Shown here piece by piece: positions 57,885 through 64,000 of a DNA stretch of 64,000 bases. The DNA is from an uncultured Desulfobulbaceae bacterium (GTDB taxonomy: Bacteria; Desulfobacterota; Desulfobulbia; Desulfobulbales; BM004): contig CAMYKS010000003.1 in assembly GCA_947259115.1 (NCBI GenBank), positions 248,001 through 312,000 on the forward strand, given 5' to 3'. Position 1 is the stretch's first letter. Each line of letters starts with the position of its first letter. Position numbers and translations under genes: made by a program. The notes beneath the pieces are model-generated. The model saw only the letters and a list, made by a program, of their open reading frames with translations. It searched no databases and was not told the DNA's origin.

Positions 57885-58980
57885 ATGTCAGCAGAACTGA
57901 AACAAAAACTCCAGGACTTAAAGGCTCGTATCCTTGCCTTGAAGGAGCATCTTTGAGGTAGACAGCAAGAAAGAACAGCTTGCTGTGCTCGAAAAGCAGA
58001 TCATGGTCCCTGGTTTCTGGGATGATGCTGCCAGGGCCAGTAAAATCCAGCAGGACAGGGGCAGGGTTCAGGAAGCACTGGACTCGTGGGAATCCTGTTA
58101 TTCGACGTGGGAGGACACTTCTCTGCTCTTTGAAATGGCCCTGGAAGAGGAAGATGCAGAGGCGGCAAAGGAAGTTGACGAAACCCTTGGGAAACTGGAA
58201 ACCCGGGTGGAAGATTTTGAACTGAAGTGCATGTTCTCCGGCGAGCATGATGAGACCAATGCGCTTTTGACCATTCACGCCGGAGCAGGAGGAACAGAAG
58301 CCCAGGACTGGGTAGACATGCTTCTGCGCATGTATCTCAGGTGGGCTGAAGAAAAAGATTTCAAGACTGACATCCTTGATTATCTGCCCGGGGATGAGGC
58401 TGGCGTAAAGGGCGTTACCGTTCTGGTTAAGGGCCAATACGCCTATGGTTACCTGCGCTCAGAGATGGGTATCCACCGCCTGGTGCGTATCTCGCCCTTT
58501 GATGCCGGCGGACGCAGGCATACATCATTTGCTTCTGTTTTTATTTTCCCGGAGCTCGATGATACCATTGACATCGATATCAATGAAAAGGATCTGCGCA
58601 TTGATACCTACAGGGCAAGCGGCGCCGGTGGTCAGCATGTCAACAAGACCAGCTCCGCTGTGCGAATTACCCATCTGCCCACCGGCATAGTGGTACAGTG
58701 CCAGAATGAACGCTCCCAGCACCGCAACAAGGACATGGCCTTTAAAATGCTGCGGGCCCGGCTCTATGAAAGGGAGAAAGAGCTGCAGGCCAAGGAGCAG
58801 GAAGGTCTGCACGGAGAGAAAAAGGAGATCGGCTGGGGCAGCCAGATTCGTTCCTATGTCCTGCAGCCATACCGGCTGGTAAAAGACCATCGGACCAACT
58901 GTGAGGTCGGCAATGTGGATGGCGTGCTCGATGGCAAACTGGAGCCTTTTATCAAGGCCTATCTCCTCTGGCAGCGCTAG
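57885..58980 (+). CDS. prfB: Peptide chain release factor 2, with programmed +1 frameshift
   Basis: Translation starts at ATG 57885 (MSAELKQKLQDLKARILALK, AAGTGGAGG upstream) and meets an in-frame TGA at 57954 after codon 23. The site is the classical autoregulatory one: AAGGAG three bases before CTT-TGA. A +1 slip on CTT gives GAGGTAGACAGC and the long frame to 58980. Domain II has AGAGGTEAQDWVDMLLRMY. Tripeptide motif region: GGRRHTSFASVFIFPE, and the GGQ motif is in ASGAGGQHVNKTSSAVRITH. RF2 terminates at UGA and UAA, so low RF2 promotes its own synthesis. The TAG stop is at the edge of element A3. Confidence 0.97.
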
Positions 58981-59096
58981 CCCGCAATTCACGCGCCGAT
59001 ATGCTGGGAAATCCTTTGTCATCAAGGATTCCGCATACGATGGTATTGCGTTGTCCTTTCTTTCCCAGCATCTCGACACGTGAATAACTTGGGCTG
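58977..59096. mobile_element. Short miniature inverted-repeat element A3 (about 120 bp)
   Basis: The left end CTAGCCCGCAATTCACGCG..GATATGCTGGGAAA is mirrored at the right (reverse complement CAGCCCAAGTTATTCACGTG..GAGATGCTGGGAAA), giving imperfect inverted repeats of about 40 bp around a ~40-bp core. The ends match those of A1 and A2, but the core differs. It abuts prfB, whose TAG stop lies in its terminal CTAG. Confidence 0.7.
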
Positions 59097-59117
59097 AACA
59101 GGCCGAAAAAAAGATAC

Positions 59118-60377
59118 ATGAAGAAATGTAACGAAAAAGATGAAGGGGCCTGCGTCAAATGTGGGACCTGCAATACTGTGTGCCCTGTGTATTTGGCCAC
59201 CGGCAATGAAATACACACTCCACGTGGTAAGCAGCATCTCAAGTTTAGGATTGAAAAGGGAGAGGTTTCAGCGCATTACGCAGAGATATTTTCCCAATGT
59301 TTGCTTTGCGGCGCCTGCCTTGAGTCCTGCCCAAGGGGTCTCGATACACCCGGTCTGGTTATCGGCGTTCGTTCTGAACTCCCCAGGCTTTCCGGGCTTT
59401 CGTTTCTCAAGTATGTGTCACGCAGGGCCCTTGTCCATCCATCCCTTTTGTCAAACCTGACCAGGATAGGCGCAGCTGCCAACTCGCTGCTTGGGGATTG
59501 GTTGCCGCAAGAAAGCGGCCTGCGCCTGCGTCTGCAAAATTTTGAGCAGGAAGCATTCAAATTACCTGCAAAAGGGTATATCGAAAAGCTGAAAACAGAG
59601 TCGGCTAAAGGCGAAGAGGGGAAGGAAAGCAGGCAGAAGCAGAGCCTGAGTTTTTTTACAGGCTGCCTTGCAAACCACCTGCAGCCGGAGATAGCTGAGT
59701 CCACCCAGCTGCTTGCTGCTAAAACGACAGGATGTAAAGCCGGTGTTCCCCTTGAACAGACATGTTGCGGCATGGCTGCCTTGGCTGCCGGCAGGGTTGG
59801 CGAAGCGCGGGAATTGGCTAAAAAAAATATCAGGGCCTTTGAGGAAAATGATTTTCCCATCCTGACCTCCTGCTCCTCCTGTTATTATCAGCTGCAGTCC
59901 TATAAAGAACTTTTAGGCGGTGATCCAAAATGGCGGGAGAGGGCTGTTCGCTTTGCGGAGCGGCTGCAGGAGTTCTCCACTTTTTTTCTGGAAAAATTCT
60001 CTGCACAAATTGATACATTAACAGCAGCAGATATTTCGGGGCAAAAGGTCTTCTATCATGATCCGTGCCACCTGCGCTTTAAGCTGCACATCACTAAGGA
60101 GCCCCGGCAGCTCATCAAGCTGCTGCCCGGAATTGAACTGCAGGAGCTGCCAAACGGGCCGCAATGCTGCGGCCATGGCGGGCTTTTCCAGGTGGCGCAC
60201 CCGGAGCTGGGCCAACTGGTCCGGGACAGGCCCATGGATGATTTTGCCGGGCTTTCAGCACAGATTGTTCTTACTGCCTGTTCCGGCTGTCTGCTGCAGT
60301 GGCAGCGTGGTTTAGCAACAGGCGCCAAAGGCGGGAAAGCAGAGCATCTGGCAGTCTTTATTACCAGGCTTCTGTAA
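59118..60377 (+). CDS. GlcF/GlpC-like Fe-S oxidoreductase subunit
   Basis: A 419-residue protein: two 4Fe-4S ferredoxin motifs at the N-terminus (CVKCGTCNTVCPVY, CLLCGACLESCPRG), then two CCG (heterodisulfide-reductase-like) domains (FFTGCLANHLQPE with TCCGMAALAAG and SCSSCYYQ; YHDPCHLRF with QCCGHGGLF and ACSGCLLQWQRG). This is the electron-transfer subunit architecture of glycolate/lactate/glycerol-3-phosphate oxidases. The FAD-binding GlcD/LldD partner is not adjacent, so the substrate is open. It probably passes electrons to quinone or other carriers. Confidence 0.88.
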   Translation: MKKCNEKDEGACVKCGTCNTVCPVYLATGNEIHTPRGKQHLKFRIEKGEVSAHYAEIFSQCLLCGACLESCPRGLDTPGLVIGVRSELPRLSGLSFLKYVSRRALVHPSLLSNLTRIGAAANSLLGDWLPQESGLRLRLQNFEQEAFKLPAKGYIEKLKTESAKGEEGKESRQKQSLSFFTGCLANHLQPEIAESTQLLAAKTTGCKAGVPLEQTCCGMAALAAGRVGEARELAKKNIRAFEENDFPILTSCSSCYYQLQSYKELLGGDPKWRERAVRFAERLQEFSTFFLEKFSAQIDTLTAADISGQKVFYHDPCHLRFKLHITKEPRQLIKLLPGIELQELPNGPQCCGHGGLFQVAHPELGQLVRDRPMDDFAGLSAQIVLTACSGCLLQWQRGLATGAKGGKAEHLAVFITRLL

Positions 60378-60484
60378 TAAAGTTGCAAAAAGACTTGTCC
60401 TCATTTCCTGCTGATGCTAAAAGATAGCGCAGGGCTGCAGCCGTTGCAGCCTGCGTAGATTTTTTTTACTGTACAGACACGATA

Positions 60485-61528
60485 ATGGAACGAACAATTC
60501 GGCAAGAGATGGAGGAAAATGAGGAGAAGATTCTTTCTCCTTATGCCTGTCTCAGTAAAAAAAGCAGGGGGCGGCAGCGGCCGGAGCCGGAATGCGATAT
60601 ACGTGTTGCCTTCCAGAGGGACCGGGACAGGATTATCCACTGCAAATCGTTCCGGCGTCTGAAATATAAAACCCAGGTATTTCTGGCACCGGCTGGGGAT
60701 CACTACCGCACCAGACTGACCCATGTCTTCGAGGTCTCGCAGATAGCGCGTACCGTGGCTGTGGCTTTGAAGCTCAACGGTCATTTAACAGAGGCCATAG
60801 CCCTGGCGCATGACCTGGGGCACACTCCTTTCGGGCATGCGGGCGAATCCGTTTTAAATGAACTGCACCCCGGGGGATTCAGGCATTATGAGCAGAGCCT
60901 GCGGGTTGTAGATATCCTGGAGAATGAGGGCAAGGGATTGAACCTGAATTTTGAGGTCAGGAACGGAATCAGCATGCACTCGAAGGGCAGAAAGGAAATC
61001 CTGCCCCAGGATATATCAGAGCTTCCTGTAACCATGGAAGGCAGGGTGGTGCGGGTGGCTGACATCATTGCCTATGTTAACCATGACCTTGATGATGCCT
61101 TGCGGGCTGGAATAATAAAAGAGAACGAGCAGCCGGCAAATATATATGAAACGCTGGGCAAGACCCATTCGGAAAGAATAAATACCATGGTGAAAGACCT
61201 TATCTACACAACCCTGAATGAAGGCGGGGCCCGTTTGACCATGAGCCGGGAAATCATGACGGCAATAACGGATCTGCGATCCTTTCTGTTCAAAAATGTT
61301 TATGAAACCCATAAGGTGCACGACGATTTTTTAAAGGCCATGAAAGTGGTCAGGGAGCTGTATCATTATTTCCTTGAAAAGGGCCTGCCCGAGGACGTGG
61401 TAGGCCCGGATACCCAGACCATCGGGAATCACCGGGCTGTATGTGATTTTGTTGCCGGCATGACTGACCGTTATGCCCTGGACCTGTATCAGGATATATT
61501 TTTGCCTAAACCATGGGCCGTAATGTAA
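60485..61528 (+). CDS. dgt: Deoxyguanosinetriphosphate triphosphohydrolase-like protein
   Basis: A 347-residue HD-domain dNTPase: CKSFRRLKYKTQVFLAPAGD and HYRTRLTHVFEVSQIARTVA (first metal His), AIALAHDLGHTPFGHAGE (HD pair), and RVADIIAYVNHDLDDALRAG (last Asp). It is the shorter dGTPase-like type found widely in bacteria, which hydrolyses dNTPs to nucleoside and triphosphate. It lies between the Fe-S protein gene and valS, with no overlap. Confidence 0.93.
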   Translation: MERTIRQEMEENEEKILSPYACLSKKSRGRQRPEPECDIRVAFQRDRDRIIHCKSFRRLKYKTQVFLAPAGDHYRTRLTHVFEVSQIARTVAVALKLNGHLTEAIALAHDLGHTPFGHAGESVLNELHPGGFRHYEQSLRVVDILENEGKGLNLNFEVRNGISMHSKGRKEILPQDISELPVTMEGRVVRVADIIAYVNHDLDDALRAGIIKENEQPANIYETLGKTHSERINTMVKDLIYTTLNEGGARLTMSREIMTAITDLRSFLFKNVYETHKVHDDFLKAMKVVRELYHYFLEKGLPEDVVGPDTQTIGNHRAVCDFVAGMTDRYALDLYQDIFLPKPWAVM

Positions 61529-61647
61529 TAGTCCAGTTGCAAGTTGCAAGAGTTGCTTTATTCGCAAATGGTCGCGTAATCTGCAACAGGACATAGTGAA
61601 ATCAATAGCTTAGGGATGGCGGGCCTGTCCGGTGTGTGTTGCTTTTT

Positions 61648-61663
61648 AGGACATAAACACCCT
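61648..61663. repeat. Solitary degenerate unit of the 23-bp hairpin repeat
   Basis: AGGACATAAACACCCT matches the C1/C2 core AGGGTATAAACACCCT at all but two positions, in the 180-bp dgt-valS gap. Seen directly; relationship is inferred. Confidence 0.5.
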
Positions 61664-61708
61664 TACGGGCATAAATTCGAGACCAACAATTGTTAAATTT
61701 GCCGAAGC

Positions 61709-64000
<2,292 letters not shown>

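Noticed and set aside
60485-61528. HD-GYP or c-di-GMP phosphodiesterase
   Set aside because: The order of HD motifs and the flanking signatures are those of dGTPases; no GYP motif is present.

Overview
The window reads as chromosome of a Gram-negative, probably anaerobic bacterium, most likely Desulfobacterota (former Deltaproteobacteria), possibly Desulfobulbales; this placement is an inference. It rests on a full outer-membrane/LPS toolkit (kdsA, kdsC, kdsD, lptC, lnt, surA), a SecD-SecF fusion, an acetyl-CoA carboxylase with fused carboxyltransferase subunits, nickel-pincer-cofactor genes (larB, larC), a CooT nickel protein, and a SynChlorMet-type radical-SAM peptide cassette. Nearly all sequence is coding. 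No rRNA, tRNA, CRISPR, prophage or transposase gene was seen.

Layout: 1-7.2 kb has a truncated CDF cation transporter, larB, secDF behind a near-perfect sigma70 promoter, and a YkgJ-HD-HAD-unknown run. 7.2-14.2 kb, mostly minus strand, has a His-tailed protein, cooT and kdsD, then mntP (plus), then a coupled run of FabI-like, KAS III-like, AMMECR1 and YkgJ genes, with a hydrolase/membrane-protein set. 14.3-18.6 kb is the pyrG-kdsA-kdsC-lptC operon behind a twin ~90-bp repeat. 18.8-21.8 kb has a microprotein with an operator-like palindrome, kbp, an amidohydrolase and pyrF.

21.9-31.7 kb is the most unusual region: a Gly-rich secreted protein, two abutting miniature inverted-repeat elements, then a tight seven-gene set. 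It encodes a lipoprotein, a TPR membrane protein, an FHA-like/PEGA/SUMF1 membrane protein, a small secreted protein, an ExbB/TolQ-type channel and two ExbD-like proteins whose periplasmic part is a coiled coil plus a von Willebrand A domain. I infer an ion-driven envelope-spanning machine of unknown purpose.

31.9-38.6 kb has housekeeping genes (pgpA, larC, VTT, fmt, def, plsY, J-domain, rhodanese) plus a 38-codon leader ORF coupled to a YkgJ-like gene. 38.6-45.5 kb has an ABC exporter and the SynChlorMet cassette: precursor with four CxxG motifs, two radical SAM enzymes, PqqD-like, HPr-kinase-like and S26-like proteins, and an internally deleted nucleotidyltransferase remnant. 45.7-49 kb has surA, a RodZ-like gene, recO and birA; 49-55 kb a response-regulator diguanylate cyclase and the acetyl-CoA carboxylase genes; 55.3-64 kb a CorC-like gene, lnt, prfB (with a programmed frameshift), an Fe-S oxidoreductase, dgt and the 5' part of valS.

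The intergenic DNA is rich in short dispersed repeats: a miniature element family whose three copies each supply the stop codon of the adjoining gene, a second family whose half-copy forms the C-terminus of the biotinyl-domain gene, paired 23-bp hairpin arrays more than 50 kb apart, and the twin repeat before pyrG.
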